This document shows, in pieces, positions 43,480 to 56,959 of a DNA stretch of 64,000 bases; the stretch's first letter is position 1; each line of letters starts with the position of its first letter. The notes under the pieces were generated by a model. The model saw only the letters and a program-made list of their open reading frames with translations, had not been told where the DNA came from and did not search any database. This DNA comes from Callorhinus ursinus (lineage: Eukaryota > Chordata > Mammalia > Carnivora > Otariidae), in assembly GCF_003265705.1 (NCBI RefSeq), contig NW_020312788.1:2424405-2488404 (forward strand), read 5' to 3'. Made by a program: the position numbers and the translations under genes.

Positions 43480-45422
43480 ATAAAACTTGTTTTTAGTTCT
43501 CTTCTACTTTGTACCAGGCAGTCCACATTTGGAACACCATGACCAGGAATTCTCAGGAACAAACAAAGGAGAGCAAACAACAGGTAGGAATAATCGAAGG
43601 GATTAAAGATGCTTTCCAATGAAGAGAAAGCCTACAGATGATACGTTAGAGACCTTCACGTTCTTAAGAATTTTCAGTTTGAAGTGACAGGGTACACTTA
43701 CTCTGTTCCCAGAAGCCACTTTTTTGAGGAGGGAAGGGAGTCACAAATCTCCTTGAGAATCTGCTAAAGCCATGCACCCTCCCCTCCAGGAAAAAATACA
43801 CACACAAATATGCTTTTTATACTGTTTCAGGGGTTTCTAAACAGATTAAGGACCTTTAGTTTATAAGTTATAAAGACCCAGCTTTCTGTTTCGTTTAAGA
43901 AATCATTTCTCCTTCAACCTCTGAAGCAATACTCCTGGACTAGGGAAATAGAATTCTTATCCTGGGCAGAGGGGATAGGAGAAGAGTCGGGAGCTGGTGA
44001 CCTGTAGTCCCTCCCAATTCTAGGATTTCCTAATCTAAAAGGAATTTTTAAAAATAATTTCACAGTATTAAGGAAAACACTGAAAACACTATTTGCTACT
44101 GTTATTCACACTGTAATTTTAAACATTAATGATACCCATTACACTCGAGGAATTGGAAACAAAGGTCATCCAGGCACCAATCCAACTTCTGAGACATATC
44201 TGAAAAAGATTTCATTCACTAGATGTACCACTACAATGGGATCAAGTATATAAATTATTTCTTGTATTACAAACAATAAAATATTTCTCTCTGCAAGTTG
44301 CCTCTTGAAAAACTTGGTCTCATGTAGGGGCATGGTAGTAGAAGTCCTACGACATTTGCAATGGAAAGTCTTGCTTTGTATTTGGTTATAAGGATTTTTC
44401 TAAGTGGCTAGTTTCTGGCATCATCACAGGACATACCTATGAGTTATCTTATTAGTAGCATTGCCTAATTTCTATATTCTGCAGTCTACGTTCTAGGCAA
44501 CTCATTGCTGTCTAAACCTAAAGAGCTTTTTTACACATTAGCTGAAGGGGGGGATAAGGGGTACATCTAATTTTAATTCTACCCTTAAAGGGAAGTACGC
44601 AAATCAAAGTACTTGAGAGTGATGATTATTTCTTTAAAAGTCAGATTCTCAGAAATCCTAGGTAAGAAAACTTTCTATTATTCTCTGGAGAAATATGTCC
44701 TGGACTTTGCTCACATTACTTCTATTTAAATTCTTACCACTAAGTTCTGTTAATAATCTTGAAAGACACACAATCCTGAATAATTACAGATACATTACAT
44801 GCAAAATTATATGTATTTCCTACCTATAAGCATATAAAACTATACTGAGGTATTATAAACGCTTGTTGCTAACACACAATGTTGCTTCTTGAAATAATTT
44901 TCATAATAAGTCAGTGTCCAAAAGGGCTGAGATCCTCAAAGAGAAGGTGTGTGTGTGTGTGTTAGTAATTTGTTTATGGAACTCCAGTGATAGACATACT
45001 CCTTTAAAAATCCCAACTCCATAATGGTTATTTTTCTACTGGGGCAAGTTATTATTGCATCCCTTCATTTCTCAGCTTTTTCCCAATTTCCATTGCTTTA
45101 ATTTCCCATTCAAATCGATTTCTTAGAATTGAAAAAAATACATCAGTGGTAGACTTTAAGTGATACAGAGGGCTCATTTCTTTTCTAGTTCAAGTAATAG
45201 CCTTCCAGAAAAAAATATTAATGACACTGGACCTATTTTCTATAGAAAGGATTGTCAAATTCCATCAAAATTGGTCATATTATTTCCTTAGCTCTTAACA
45301 AAATAAAAGACATCCAGACATTAAGAGGCCATAGGGAATTTCAGGGGTTAATTTCAGGTTATACTTTCCATCTGTTTTAGCTATAAATACAGCTGATGAG
45401 GAGAATTACATAGGACATGGTA
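43480..45422. other. 1.9 kb unique AT-rich DNA
   Basis: Only a short (GT)n run (about 44947-44962) stands out. No repeat family or exon recognised. Confidence 0.4.
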
Positions 45423-45423
45423 C

Positions 45424-45610
45424 CCAAACTTCAATGTGGAGCAGAACCACCAGGAAGGCTTATCAAAACACAGACTGCCAGGACCCAACTCCAGTGTTTG
45501 TGATTCAGGAGGTCTGGTGGGGAGGGCCCAGGAAGTTGCACTGCTAACAAGTTCCTTGGTGATGCTGTTGCTACCAGTCTAGGGGCAAGGCTTTTGTACA
45601 CCCCTGGTAC
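45424..45610 (+). repeat. hAT-Charlie MITE (MER20-like)
   Basis: 'caccaggaaggcttatcaaa', 'acacagactgccaggaccca', 'tgattcaggaggtctggtgg' and 'ctaacaagttccttggtgat' follow the consensus closely. The terminal repeats are eroded. The family name is from memory. Confidence 0.75.
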
Positions 45611-47754
45611 AGGAGGGATCCCTGACATATAACCGGTTGCAACACCATGTTTCCTTTATTTATTCAAACTTTCATGGTTAAGGGTTTCTGATTCATACTC
45701 TAGACTGGACCCCAAAATAGTGGACGGCTTTCTGTGGTCTCAGGACCTCTGTCAGGCACATCCTTCTCTAACTACCCTACAGAAAAGATTAGTAAAGAGT
45801 ACAGTATTTCTGGAAGAAGAAATCAAAGCCATTTCTTGAGTGTCTCCCCCACTTTCTTTAAACCTCTTACTAAATATTTGGAATGAAATTCAAAAGCAAA
45901 ATAGCTCGTAAAGCTTATCCGGAATGGGTGACTCTATTGGAAAGAAGACTGGCATACTCACCAGAGAGGAAATATACCCAGTCGTGTGGTGATAAAAACC
46001 ATGGCAAACATAACAAACAGAAGATCACAAATTTTCTGAAACTTGGCATAATTTGCCATTTTGGCAGCCTATAAAAGGAAGGAATGTGATATATTAATTT
46101 AGTTAAACTGGTAAATGAAAAACTTCTTTCAAAATGCATGTGTCTCCTATAAGATATAACTTACCAGATGCATAAAACTGCCTGCTACTTTGAAATGTCA
46201 TGCATCATGCATCAGTATTTATAAATTACCCATAAGTTGAGTGAAATGCAACACTAGCTATAAGCAAAACTACGGACTGTCACAGATTTAATAAAACATT
46301 CAGCAACCTGAAAAATTCAATTATATGGTTGAACTCAGGAAAACAAAAATAAGAAAATTCCTGCATTATAGATGATATTAGCAAGGCAAAGACACCAACA
46401 CAGGAATTTGGCATAACAGCCCAAAGTAGAAAGTGCTAGATAATCCTTTAAAACTCTAATGAGCCCCAAACACTAAGGCCACAAACTTCATACAGATTAT
46501 ATGAAGCCTTTCTGCATTGTTTTTTTCTTTCTACTTAGAATGAAAGGTTCTCCTTAAATAGGCATTAAGGAATATTCTGGAGAGACAGTTTCTTGGCTTA
46601 TTCTCATAAATTTAGAAATAAAGAACACATCAAGATCATGTTATTTCAATGAATCCATTTAGGTACAATTTTCAAAGTTACATTAATGGATCATTTTCTA
46701 GATGAAAGTCACTAATGTTCCAAGTGTCTGTAAGAATTACTCTAATAATTCATGATAGTAATTTAAGTGACCATTTTTTATATTATAAATTAGGGAAGAG
46801 ATTACCTCCCTTTTCCTACTATCTACACACTTTTTAACAGATGATTCTAAAGTAACAATAGGTGACACTGAAAAGATAATTTTGCTTGATCACCTCTTTT
46901 TACATTTTCACATAGAATTCACATGCACCCACACACAGGGTTATAAACTGAAGATGTCTTGCTGAATTCATAACATTACTTTCTACTTCTCAGAAAGTTA
47001 AATTAGCTGAGTCAAACCTGAAAGGACTGTTGACAGTATCCATAGAAGCTACCATTTTGTAGCTTTAAGTAAAACACAGAGCGATGAGAGAAATGGATTA
47101 CTAAGAAAAAATATCCATTAACTGAACAGAAACCAGGATTATGAACTTTTCATTTCATGAATACTTTGGGTGTGACATCACGAATTATTAGTAAGAAAGA
47201 AAAAAAGCATCTTCTGCCTCCTTCTGCCTAGGTAAACCATTTTTCTCTTATATTCATTCAACAGTATTCAATAGAAAAGTATCAAACATGCAATTTTTCT
47301 GAAATGTCTAGGTCATAGATCCCACTTCAAAGAGTTGATAGTTGACATATCTCATTATTTAGATATTCTCAAGCATTATTGTATAATGTAAAGAAAATCC
47401 ATGTGATGGGGAATATTTGCTTTTAAGCCACATGACTGGCATTTCTGGATTGTTTTTCTTTTCTGGGTAAAAGTGATAGACAACGATTCAACCAGCCATT
47501 TCCACAGACATTAAAGTTGGCAGATTGTACAAGATTAATTTGGAAACTATATATTGCTGTATAAATCTCCACTTTCAAGCATACTTAGGATTTGACCAAA
47601 TGATACCTGGTTTACAGGAGACTGCCCTTATACAACTATATTTCTCTTTTTAAAAATATGCTAAACAGAGTTTAGCTTGAGTCACTTAAAAATTATAGTG
47701 CCACACTATCATCTGACATATCTAGCCCATTAGGACTGTTTTTCTATTTCATAG
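45611..47754. other. 2.1 kb unique AT-rich DNA
   Basis: No repeat recognised. The portion 47400-47600 is complex sequence that could be conserved non-coding DNA. Short frames near 45883-46139 overlap on opposite strands and have no motif. Confidence 0.35.
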
Positions 47755-48004
47755 TCTTATAAGGAACAGAGTTTTTAATGAAGTGCTGCATATATTACAA
47801 ATCTTGATTAATCATCTTTATAGCAGATTCAATTTTATCATGTGGAATTTCTGCTTATACTGTAATAATAGATCATTATTTGAGAGCACCTCTATATTCA
47901 AAGTGACAGTATATACTTCAAGGGGCAGAACTGTGTGGACCAACAAGAATAAAAACTCAGAATACAGATTCTGTGACCCATTTCTACATGAAATTTGTAC
48001 TCTG
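47755..48004 (+). other. Candidate orphan exon (weak)
   Basis: A good acceptor (gtttttctatttcatag, ending 47754) precedes 250 bp that are open in one frame. A consensus donor follows (ctg, then gtaagt at 48005). The translated residues (for example SRGRTVWTNKNKNSEYRF) match no protein I recognise. It could be a lncRNA exon, a cryptic exon or chance. Confidence 0.2.
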
Positions 48005-48010
48005 GTAAGT

Positions 48011-49004
48011 TTATCTTTCACCAGTCACATAAATTTCTTAACATAAAGTAAAAAGTCTTTTATTCAATTATATAACACTATTGGGTGTGTCTCTTCATAG
48101 GGGCCATAAGTAAGAGTAAATACCACATCAAAATATTCCTTGGGATTTTATCTTTTGAAATATGCTTGAAGCATTTTTCTTTTTCTTCCTTTCTTTTGCT
48201 ACTTAATAATCCTAAATGATAATGGTTTAGAAAGTTTATCAAAATACAACCAATATTTCCTCAAATACTCTTTATACTTATACATGTAGAGAACATAGTT
48301 TTTATATTTAATTTACAATTCATATATACTTTTCACTGTAAAAATACTAGGATAATACATCTATTGGCAATAAAAACTATGATTACTAATTAATGTCATC
48401 AGGATGTACAACTATTAATAACTAAATTGAGTTGTATGTACTTCACAGATAGATCAGTGTGAAACTTGTAACACCAGAAACAAAACCTTTTCAAGTAATG
48501 ATTTTCCAATTGTAAAACATTCATTTCTTAAGTGTGGGATAGTAAAGGTTTTCATTATTCTACTAATAAAGAATGCTAAGATGATGAACATGCTTTGTAT
48601 AAAAATGTATGGACTAAAGTCTCACTTTTACCAATTTAACTTACAAAGAAACACTTTGCAGTTTAAAATCAGTCATATACTCTCATATATCAATCATATA
48701 CTATCTTCCCCCAGTGCGATATAGAATAACATAGAAGAGCTGATGGTCTTGGGGATTTCCTGAATTCTAGATTTCAAACTCTTAAAGATGAAAGGAAACT
48801 TTTACCTCTAGAAGAGCATCAGCTGAATCATGAAGACAGAGGACCAGGGTCCCAACTCGGGCCATATTGTTGACATATGAAAAGGAAATCAAGAAAATAG
48901 CTACAAGGTGATGCAGGAACATAATGCCAAAGTCCTTGAGGAAGGAAAAACACAGCCATGTTAGGTCTTAGAGGACAGCAATGTTTCCATTCATCTCTTC
49001 CATT
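48011..49004. other. Unique AT-rich sequence
   Basis: No repeat or gene recognised. Confidence 0.4.
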
Positions 49005-49300
49005 ATTCAACAAATACTTCCCAAGGTTCTTAATGGACCTAGCACTGGGGATACTAAAATGAGTAAGATGTATTTCCTACCCTCTGGGAGCTCACTACAG
49101 AGGGGCAGAGGCATAAAGGGGACCGGTAACTACGGAGAATGTGATAAATGCCAGGACTAAGGCCAGATCATAAAGGGTGTTTTGTACGTAAACCAAAGAA
49201 TTTGAAGCTATGGGAGAAATCGCCTCAGAATTTCAAGCAAAGAAAGGCATTACTCGGATCTCTACTTTAGGAAAATCCTTGGGGCAGCGGCGCAGGTCCA
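49005..49300 (-). repeat. LINE/L2 remnant, minus strand
   Basis: 'ttattcaacaaatacttccc', 'cctagcactggggatactaa', 'ctctgggagctcactacaga', 'ggccagatcataaagggtgt' and 'aatttcaagcaaagaaaggc' follow the antisense L2 order. No frame remains. Confidence 0.6.
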
Positions 49301-49667
49301 ATGGGACCACTTCTCGACTACCGTGGCTGGGGATCCTGCATCCTTCCCCTAGAATATGTCCACTGGGATGGTAAAATAAGACTCCTAATATGCGGCTTTC
49401 TGATGAATCCTACACAAACAAGCCCTAAATCTTAAACCTTACTTGTCCATAGTCATTAGAAAAAGAAACTGGCGAAAGTAATGATAAATTGGCCACCTTT
49501 ATTTCGGTCAATTTCAATGGAGCTGCTGGTCGGCCCATGTGAAAAGATCATCTTTCTCTGACACTGATTTATTTCCTGGCCATCTGGACATGGTTTGTTG
49601 TGATGCAGAATTTCTGTTGCTTGGATACACAGTCTCTCATTTACTAATATTTTTACCCTCATTTATT

Positions 49668-49859
49668 TTTTAAGATTTATTTATTTACTTGAGAGTGTGC
49701 ATGCACGAGTGGGGGGAGGGGCAGAGGGAAAGAGAATCTCAAGCAGACTCCCCACTGAGCTCAGAGCCCAACACAGGGCTTGATCTCATGACCCTGAGAC
49801 CATGACCTGAGCCAAAATCAAGAGTTGGATGCTTAAACAACTGAGCCACCCAGGTGCCC
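49668..49859 (-). mobile_element. Can-SINE
   Basis: The minus-strand head is 'gggcacctgggtggctcagt', with the 'caggtcatggtctcagggtc' body and tail at 49668-49695. Weak duplications 'accctcatttattt' and 'tgctcttatttata' flank it. Confidence 0.9.
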
Positions 49860-50260
49860 TTTGCTCTTATTTATAAATCTATTTCTTCCAGAGTACATTT
49901 GAACTTCTCTGGACTTAAATGCCAAGATTAGCCCTAGTGGTGATCTACTTGAAACCTTAGAAAAATAAAGCTATTCGTGTAAAGATAAATAAATTAGCCA
50001 AAATGAAAAGCATATTATGAAACTGAAAGAGAGAGAGAAAGAGAGCAAGTATGTGCATATGCTCTTTATTCAGTAGCTATTGATGTCATATAGTTTTGGA
50101 TTTGAAAGGTCAACTTCAGTGACTTTTAAATGGTTTAAAACATTTAAGCAATGGCCTTTGTTTAGATCCTGAAAGCAGCTTATCCATAAGTAATGAAATA
50201 TTGCTATTAGGTCCTTTGCCATTTATTTCATTGTATAGTTCCCATATTGAAAAAATTTTC
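49860..50260. other. Unique sequence with a GA-rich run
   Basis: (GA)n-type run at about 50028-50046. Nothing else recognised. Confidence 0.4.
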
Positions 50261-50275
50261 AATTATTTGGTTTTA

Positions 50276-50465
50276 TTTTTTAATTTTTAAAAGGATTTTA
50301 TTTATTTGAGAGAGAGAGAGTGAGAGAGAGTACAAGCGGGGAGGAGAGAGAGAAGCAGGCTCCCCACTGAGCAGGGAGCCTGACGTGGGTCTCGATCCCA
50401 GGACCCTGCGACCACGACCCAAGCCGAAGGCAGTTGCCTAACCAACTGATCCACCCAGGTGCCCC
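50276..50465 (-). mobile_element. Can-SINE
   Basis: The minus-strand head is 'ggggcacctgggtggatcag', with the 'cgtggtcgcagggtcctggg' body and T-rich/GA-rich tail. A perfect 15-bp duplication, 'aattatttggtttta', flanks it (50261-50275 and 50466-50480). Confidence 0.95.
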
Positions 50466-50786
50466 AATTATTTGGTTTTAATTTATATAACATGAACCTA
50501 CCAAGTTATGGATATTTCTACTGTTTAAATTCCTGTGATACAGAACTCTTAAAAATGTCTTTTTATGTTTTATAAAATTAAGCTTTAAATGGCAATGATG
50601 AGATAAAGTTAAATTTGTATGTTTTAAAAAAAATCTCACAATGTTTCAGTGGTTCTGTATATACATGACTATATCCAGGGGTTACTTTTCTGCCTTGGAA
50701 AGTGCCAAACATTTACTGATAACCATACATATCGATTTATTACTAGGATAAACAATGCATTAGTATCCTAAATAAGGTCAATTTAT

Positions 50787-51111
50787 AGTGTTTTTTTTCA
50801 TTTTTTTATTAACATGTATTATTTGTTTCAGGGGTACAGGACTGTGATTCATAAGTCTTACACAATTCACAGCACTCACCATAGCACATACCCTCCCCAA
50901 TGTCTATCACTCAGCCACCCCATCCCTCCCATCCCCCACCACTCCAGCAACCCTCAGCTTGTTTCCTGAGATTAAGAGTCTCTTACAGTTTGTCTCCCTC
51001 TCCGGTTTCGTCTTGTTTCATTTTTCCCCTCCTTTCCCCTATGATCCTCTGTCTTGTTTCTCAAATTCCTCATATCAGTGAGATCATATGATACTTGTCT
51101 TTCTCTGACTG
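50787..51111 (-). mobile_element. LINE-1 with an alternative, shorter 3' end
   Basis: Read on the minus strand it contains the last ORF2 bases ('cagtcagagaaagacaagta', 'tcactgatatgaggaatttg'), a purine-rich 3' UTR, 'gctgagggttgctggagtgg' and 'gtgagtgctgtgaattgtgt'. It ends 'aataatacatgttaataaaa' plus an A-rich tail, exactly where the young copies have their internal A-run. Part 2 is absent. Possible duplications: 'aaggtcaattta' (50774) and 'aaggtcgacaattta' (51112). Confidence 0.85.
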
Positions 51112-51125
51112 AAGGTCGACAATTT

Positions 51126-53685
51126 AAAAAATGAATTGCAACTATTTCTCTTCTTTTCAGCTAACCTAGTCTCCAAATTCACCATGTTCTATTGATGGTG
51201 GATACCACTGTTGGAAAAATCATCTGTCTTCTATCAGTCAATTCCAACTACCCACAGAACTATAGAACCAAATCTTGCAAACTGTTGGCCTACAACTATG
51301 GTCCTTCCTTCAGAACCACATTCACCGCCCAGTTTTCAGCTCACTGGCAGAGAGAAATAATGATCATGCTATTGAATGAGTCTCATGAGTGATTATGCAG
51401 ACTCAACTTACCAGTTTTACCTACTTCTGATTTTCTGATGTTCTTGTGGTGTCTAGGATTTTCCTAAATCATTAAAGTTGGACAATACCAAAATTCCTTA
51501 GGTATACAATGAAAATTACTCTGATAATGTTTTCTACTGGAAGGTGAAATCTCTTCTCTCCAGGCTCTTATCAAAAATTTATTAGATTCCAGTACCAGGA
51601 GCATCATGTTCTACCAAACAAGAACTATTTCAAAACAATGCCATCAAGTGAAACTAACCTATCAAACAATACTTTAAACTGTTTCCTAAACATAAGTAAA
51701 TGAAAACATACAGCACTTAATCCAATAGTTCAGTGAGTTTATATTTGCCCATGCTCAATATGCATATTTAAAATCTAACCTGTTGAGTACCTAACCAGAA
51801 CATTTCCCACATTTCCTATTGTTCAGCCCGGAATGACTGCTCTGGATTTACTGAAAGAAAACAAGAGTTTTTCTCTATTTAGTTTAAAAATGAATAAATA
51901 TAAATTGATTAAAACACTTATGGATGATTAGGACCATTTTATAATTAAGTTTCCTAATTCGTATCTGATATAAATGTCAATAATCAACACAAAGCTCTTA
52001 GCAATATAACAAGCATCCCTTAAATATGAGAGCCTTGTTTTTGAGACAAAGTTTGCTTTGTGAGATGATTCCTGAATATAAATCCCCTGGTCCTGGAAAA
52101 TATTTATTACTGAGAGACTCAGAGTTATGCCCATGGCAGAAGACCAATTTTCATTATACAGTCATTATCTGTATGAATATGAAAAAAGCATGAATAATGA
52201 ATTTTGTCTTTTACGTTTCTGCTTCAGAAAGCATTATACCCAACAAAATACCTTCAATAAAAGCCAGGCAATCATTAATGTGTTACCTCTCCTTACCTTG
52301 ATCCCTTTCTTTAACTAGGCACTGAATTTGGTCTAAATAACAGTTTTCAAATAAATTGTCAACTTGGACCTTATCAATGCAGGGTAAGAACTCCCATCCT
52401 CAGGTTTGTTATTGTTGAAAAATGACTGGTGTGTAGGTAAACACAGGCCTGGCCACAGGAACCTTAGCATCTTAGGTTGAGAATGTTTTCTTGCATTTTT
52501 GGTAGCAGCAATTAGGGAGAAAGACTGTGATTTCTTCTTGGCACTCACACTGAGGACTGATTCCAAAGACCTTATTCAAAACAGACCAGTCTTGGCCACC
52601 TGTTTCACTGGTGTTCCCTGCCTCCTGCTGTTCTGCCATATTGTTTCTGGACATCTTCTCAGCCAACATCAAGGGTTCCTTCTATGTTTGCTGCCTTAAT
52701 ATGGACTCTGACCTCAGCCCCCATTCCTGTGGCTGTTCCTATGTTAATTATCAGAGATGGAAAAAAAAAATCAGATGTAGTCTTAACTCCACGTCAATTA
52801 GAATGAGTCTACAATGAAAGAATTCAAGGAAGAGCCATCCATTTTTAATACCAGAAACTGGTAAGATAATGCTGTCTTTTTTCCTCATTACATATTGAAT
52901 GGCATTTAGAAAACCAGAATAGCCTCTTAGTCTGTTCTGTGTAGCTTCCACAACAGAATTCCTTGGATACATGTAAAATTCCAGCTACTTGGGCTCCATC
53001 GCCAACTGTTGGAATGAGAAATGGCATCCTTACTTCAGTTCTCCAGGGGAATTTCTTGAAAAATAAAATATTAGTGGTGAAAGGCCAGAAGGATCACCCT
53101 CATTGAAACATAAGTCTGGTGTTCTGTATGATGGAACGCCCCTTGCAATGACTGGGATGCAAAGACTCTTCAAAATAATGCTCTGTCTCCAGGAAGCACC
53201 AAATTCATTCATCTTGATGTACAAGTTTTTATGAAAGCAAAATTAACTCATTTCTCATTATGGGGGAAAAAAAACCCAACACAAACAAAAAGAAACTTGT
53301 TCTCTAAATTCCCATTTGCTGGAAAAAGTACTCATAATTTCATAGAGTTTCTTTTGGGAATAATCTTTGCAACAAATAAAGCAAAACAGTGGTGAACCTT
53401 CTGAAAAAAGAAATAAGACCAAGATTTTAAGTGATAGCTGATTTAAATGCACATGGATAGTGAAGAATATGAAATATTTCTAAAGTGCAAGGCAAAGAAA
53501 AGACTCTTCCTTCTCAGATGCAAATGACATGTATTAGCTTTCCTGAATTTAACAAATAAAATTAACAAATATAATAAACTTATAATAGAAAATTACCTGA
53601 ATAGAAATCAGGTAATTATCACCAGGTTACACTTTTAACAGATTTTCAAATTCTCTAAGGAAACAGAAGGACAACATCCTAACTT
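51126..53685. other. 2.6 kb unique DNA, no gene seen
   Basis: No repeat recognised. Several frames of 60-77 codons cluster at 52333-53224 on both strands, but they overlap and have no motif. Confidence 0.35.
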
Positions 53686-53689
53686 TTCT

Positions 53690-53879
53690 TTTTCTTTTCT
53701 TTTTTTTGAGAGAGAGAAAGAGAATGGAGAGGGAGGGGCTGAGGGAGAGAGAGAATCTTAAGCAGGTTTCCTGCTCAGCCCTGAGCGGGACACGGGGCTT
53801 GATCTCACAACTCTGAGATCATGACCTGAGCCAAAATCAAGAGTCAGGTGCTTAACAGACTGAGCCACCCAAGCGACCC
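53690..53879 (-). mobile_element. Can-SINE
   Basis: The minus-strand head is 'gggtcgcttgggtggctcag', with the 'caggtcatgatctcagagtt' body and a T/CTTTT-rich tail at 53690-53707. No convincing duplication was found. It is older than its neighbours by divergence. Confidence 0.85.
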
Positions 53880-54855
53880 AGCAACAATGTAATTTAAAAC
53901 TGATTTCATTGTATGGCAACTGCAACAACAGTTGAAATCTCTCAGGTCTATCTGCTTTGTTTTGCTTTGTTTTAAATAGTTTTTTTTTTTATTTGAACCT
54001 TCAAGGTACCTAGAAAGTTGTGTGACTTTTGACAGAATAACATGTTATTTTTTATAGAGATCAATAACACACTGTCTTCCTATCTCTTCACTTGGGATTT
54101 TGCAACCTGAGGGTAAAACTCAGAAAGGTTGGAGAAGCACAGTTGTGCAAGAAGTGGACTTCTAGCACATAACTTGGCAATGTGCAGGGGAGAGTGGCCA
54201 CACAGGCTCCATCCCCACTGCAGCCCGGATGCACAGATGGAGACGGGGAGGATCTCAGACAAAACCTAAATATGGCAAGAATAATCATAGGTACTTTTCC
54301 CTTTGAGGGAATAGGAAATAGGAAAATAGGTTCTCAACCTTTGGCTATAGCTAAAGTCCTGATTTACAGCATGAATATATATATATATAAACCTTTAAAA
54401 AGCTAAGAAACAAGAGACTAAAAAACCATCTAGCCATGCATGATGTGAAAAGTTCACAGAATGTTTTTAAAAATGTCAACCTTTGGGTATCTCCAGGCTC
54501 CCTCAATTTATTTGGCTATTTTATTTTTAGCTGGCCCCAAATGTTGGTGTACTATGAAGAGAACTGGTTAAATGTGCCATTAAAAAAAGATATTTCAAAT
54601 AACAAGGCCCTTCTTGTTAAAAACTGTAACTTGAATTCACAGTCATTCTCATGGAGAACCTATTCATGCTAGGGTGAATATTCACGGGAAAATTTGGGAA
54701 GGGATAAAAAAGTGAGATTGATTTGAGAAATATTTGTTCAATTATAAAGTGGAGTAGTTCTCACGGAAATTATTCGGTTACCCTACTCTAAGATTCAATC
54801 CATGAATAAAACTTCATTTACACTAAATCTACAGTCACGTTTATTTCAACACTTT
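53880..54855. other. Unique sequence, no gene seen
   Basis: Short (TA)n run at 54377-54389. Nothing coding recognised. Confidence 0.4.
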
Positions 54856-54900
54856 TTTTCCAATAGACTAGATTTTTCCAATAGACTAGATTTTTCCAAC
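54856..54900. repeat. 18-bp tandem repeat, about 2.5 copies
   Basis: Unit 'ttttccaatagactagat' is repeated head to tail, ending in a partial third copy. It makes a duplicated FSNRLD peptide motif in a short non-coding frame. Confidence 0.9.
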
Positions 54901-55139
54901 TTTGGACTAAATATATACAGACTGAGGTCTTTGTGGGAGATTACTGTCACATACAGACATCATTCTAAAAACAAGTTGCGTGCCAAGAAATTGATTAAAG
55001 ACATCTAAATTTACTATTGTTACTATCAAAATGTTTGAAAAAATATGTACTGATGTGATTTAAATATCTCTACTAGCCATTCTCAAATCTGACATCCTAA
55101 CTATTCAGCAAATATGTACATCTAGGCCACTCTAGTTTA

Positions 55140-55368
55140 AAGCAGAGAATGGCACAATATGGCTCCCAAGCCAAATCTGGTCTACCAATGGAGATATTTT
55201 TGTCAATAAAGTTTTATTAGAACACTGTCACATTCGTTTAACCAATGCCTATGGCAGTGTTCTTATAATTGAGTACCTGCAACAGAGACTGTGTGGCCTG
55301 CAAGTTTAAAATATTTACTATCTGGCCCTTCATAGGAAAGTCTGATGGCCCCTGCCTTAGAGCCACGT
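55140..55368 (-). repeat. hAT-type MITE, minus strand
   Basis: Same family as 38495-38712 in the other direction: 'gtcaataaagttttattaga', 'actatctggcccttcatagg' and 'aagtctgatggcccctg' are the reverse complement of the expected order. Confidence 0.75.
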
Positions 55369-56959
55369 CTAAGGATCTATTTTGGGAAACTCAAGTCACG
55401 TTATCTGAGATGTGACAATTGCATAGTGTCATGTCCAACTTCATCACATTTTCTTCAGATAAAGGATGTACGAGAGATTTAATTTTCTTAGGTGTTCTGA
55501 AGTAATCCATTAGATATTACTCTTAAAATTCAGATGAACTATTAAAAAGAGTTTTGGCAGATATCTCTACTAAAATTCTCACGATAAATTACAACTACAA
55601 CTTCTAGAAAATTTGAAAATCAAGAAATTTTTCACCAGTTTTTAAAATAAAAGCTGTCTGTCCAGAGGCAGTATTACTTACCCTAAAACTAGATGTGCTA
55701 TTACTTTATAGCTTCTGGGAATATATATAAAGTGAAATTAAGACCGCTGTCTAAGCAGTGTTTACCTAATCTTTCTCCTGTGTAACATTTATGGTACCAT
55801 TTCAAGATCAAGAACCCATAATCTTGTCTCCATGAATTATTAAATATTTAATATTTAATCTTTAATTGATTTTCTTACTGTGGAAAAGGATACAATAAAA
55901 TTTTATTTGTACAACAGAAAATAGTAAGATAGTGCCCCTAATCCCTTCCAGTGTGCCAGGCCAGGGAGCAGAACATTCATTTGCAACTCCCTGGAGTCCT
56001 CCTTCATGCTTTCCTTTCCTTTCCCTGTCAAGAGAACACTCTCCAAATACACTATGCTTTCAAGTGACATAGATATTTTTCTTAATTATATACACACATG
56101 GTTTTTTTTCTCATTGAATTTTGGGTCTTCAGAAATTTTCCTCACTAACAGTTCTTGTCACATACCAAGTACTTGTTGTTGGAGGCCTTTTATATACGCC
56201 TTCCGAGCTCTGTTTAAATTACACCTGAACCAGTCACACTAACTTGTACGGCTTTTAATGCTAGGAGGGTCACTTCTGAGACATTTTAAATACACTCGAT
56301 ATAAGAGTCTTAAGTGGTGCACAGGTTACAGACTTTATTCTCTCTTTTTCTCTCTCTCAATATCCCTGAGAACAAAAGCAATGGCAACACTTAAGGATAT
56401 CAAGTAAACCCATTCAGGTTGAAAAAATCCAGAATGATCAGTAGGGGGCAGACTGTGCTCAAGTAAAATCAGAAACATCCCAGGACTCAAAACCATCACC
56501 TTCATATTTACAGCAAGGCCCTTGAGGCTCAAAATGACAAGGGGCAATCAAAGACTCAATTTTGTGCTTTAGATGAAGATGAAAAATGTCTCCTTCAGGT
56601 CAACCAAGTTGGGACGATGCTGTAAATTGTCAGAAGGGGTTCACAGGAACTCTTACTGTTCCCATGGGCATTATCCTTTGGTCTAACTCCTCATCCCTTC
56701 AGCTGCCTGAGCTCCCCACTCCTCTTCACAAATAGCCAGAACTCTGCCAGCAGAATTCACCTGTCGAACTTCTTGCCCCATGCAGGCTCTGGCCATGCAG
56801 GGTTTTTTTTTTTTCTGGCTGGAACCCTGGTATTTTCCCTTCCCTTCTCCAAGCCCCACTCCACTTTGACTACCTAATGAACTCTTACCTACCTTCCAAT
56901 AATGCCTACTAATTCTCAAGCTCCAGAGGCTCTGTCTGACACTGTGATTCAGTCACATA
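55369..56959. other. 1.6 kb unique DNA
   Basis: No repeat recognised. Short frames near 56006-56919 have no motif. Confidence 0.35.
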
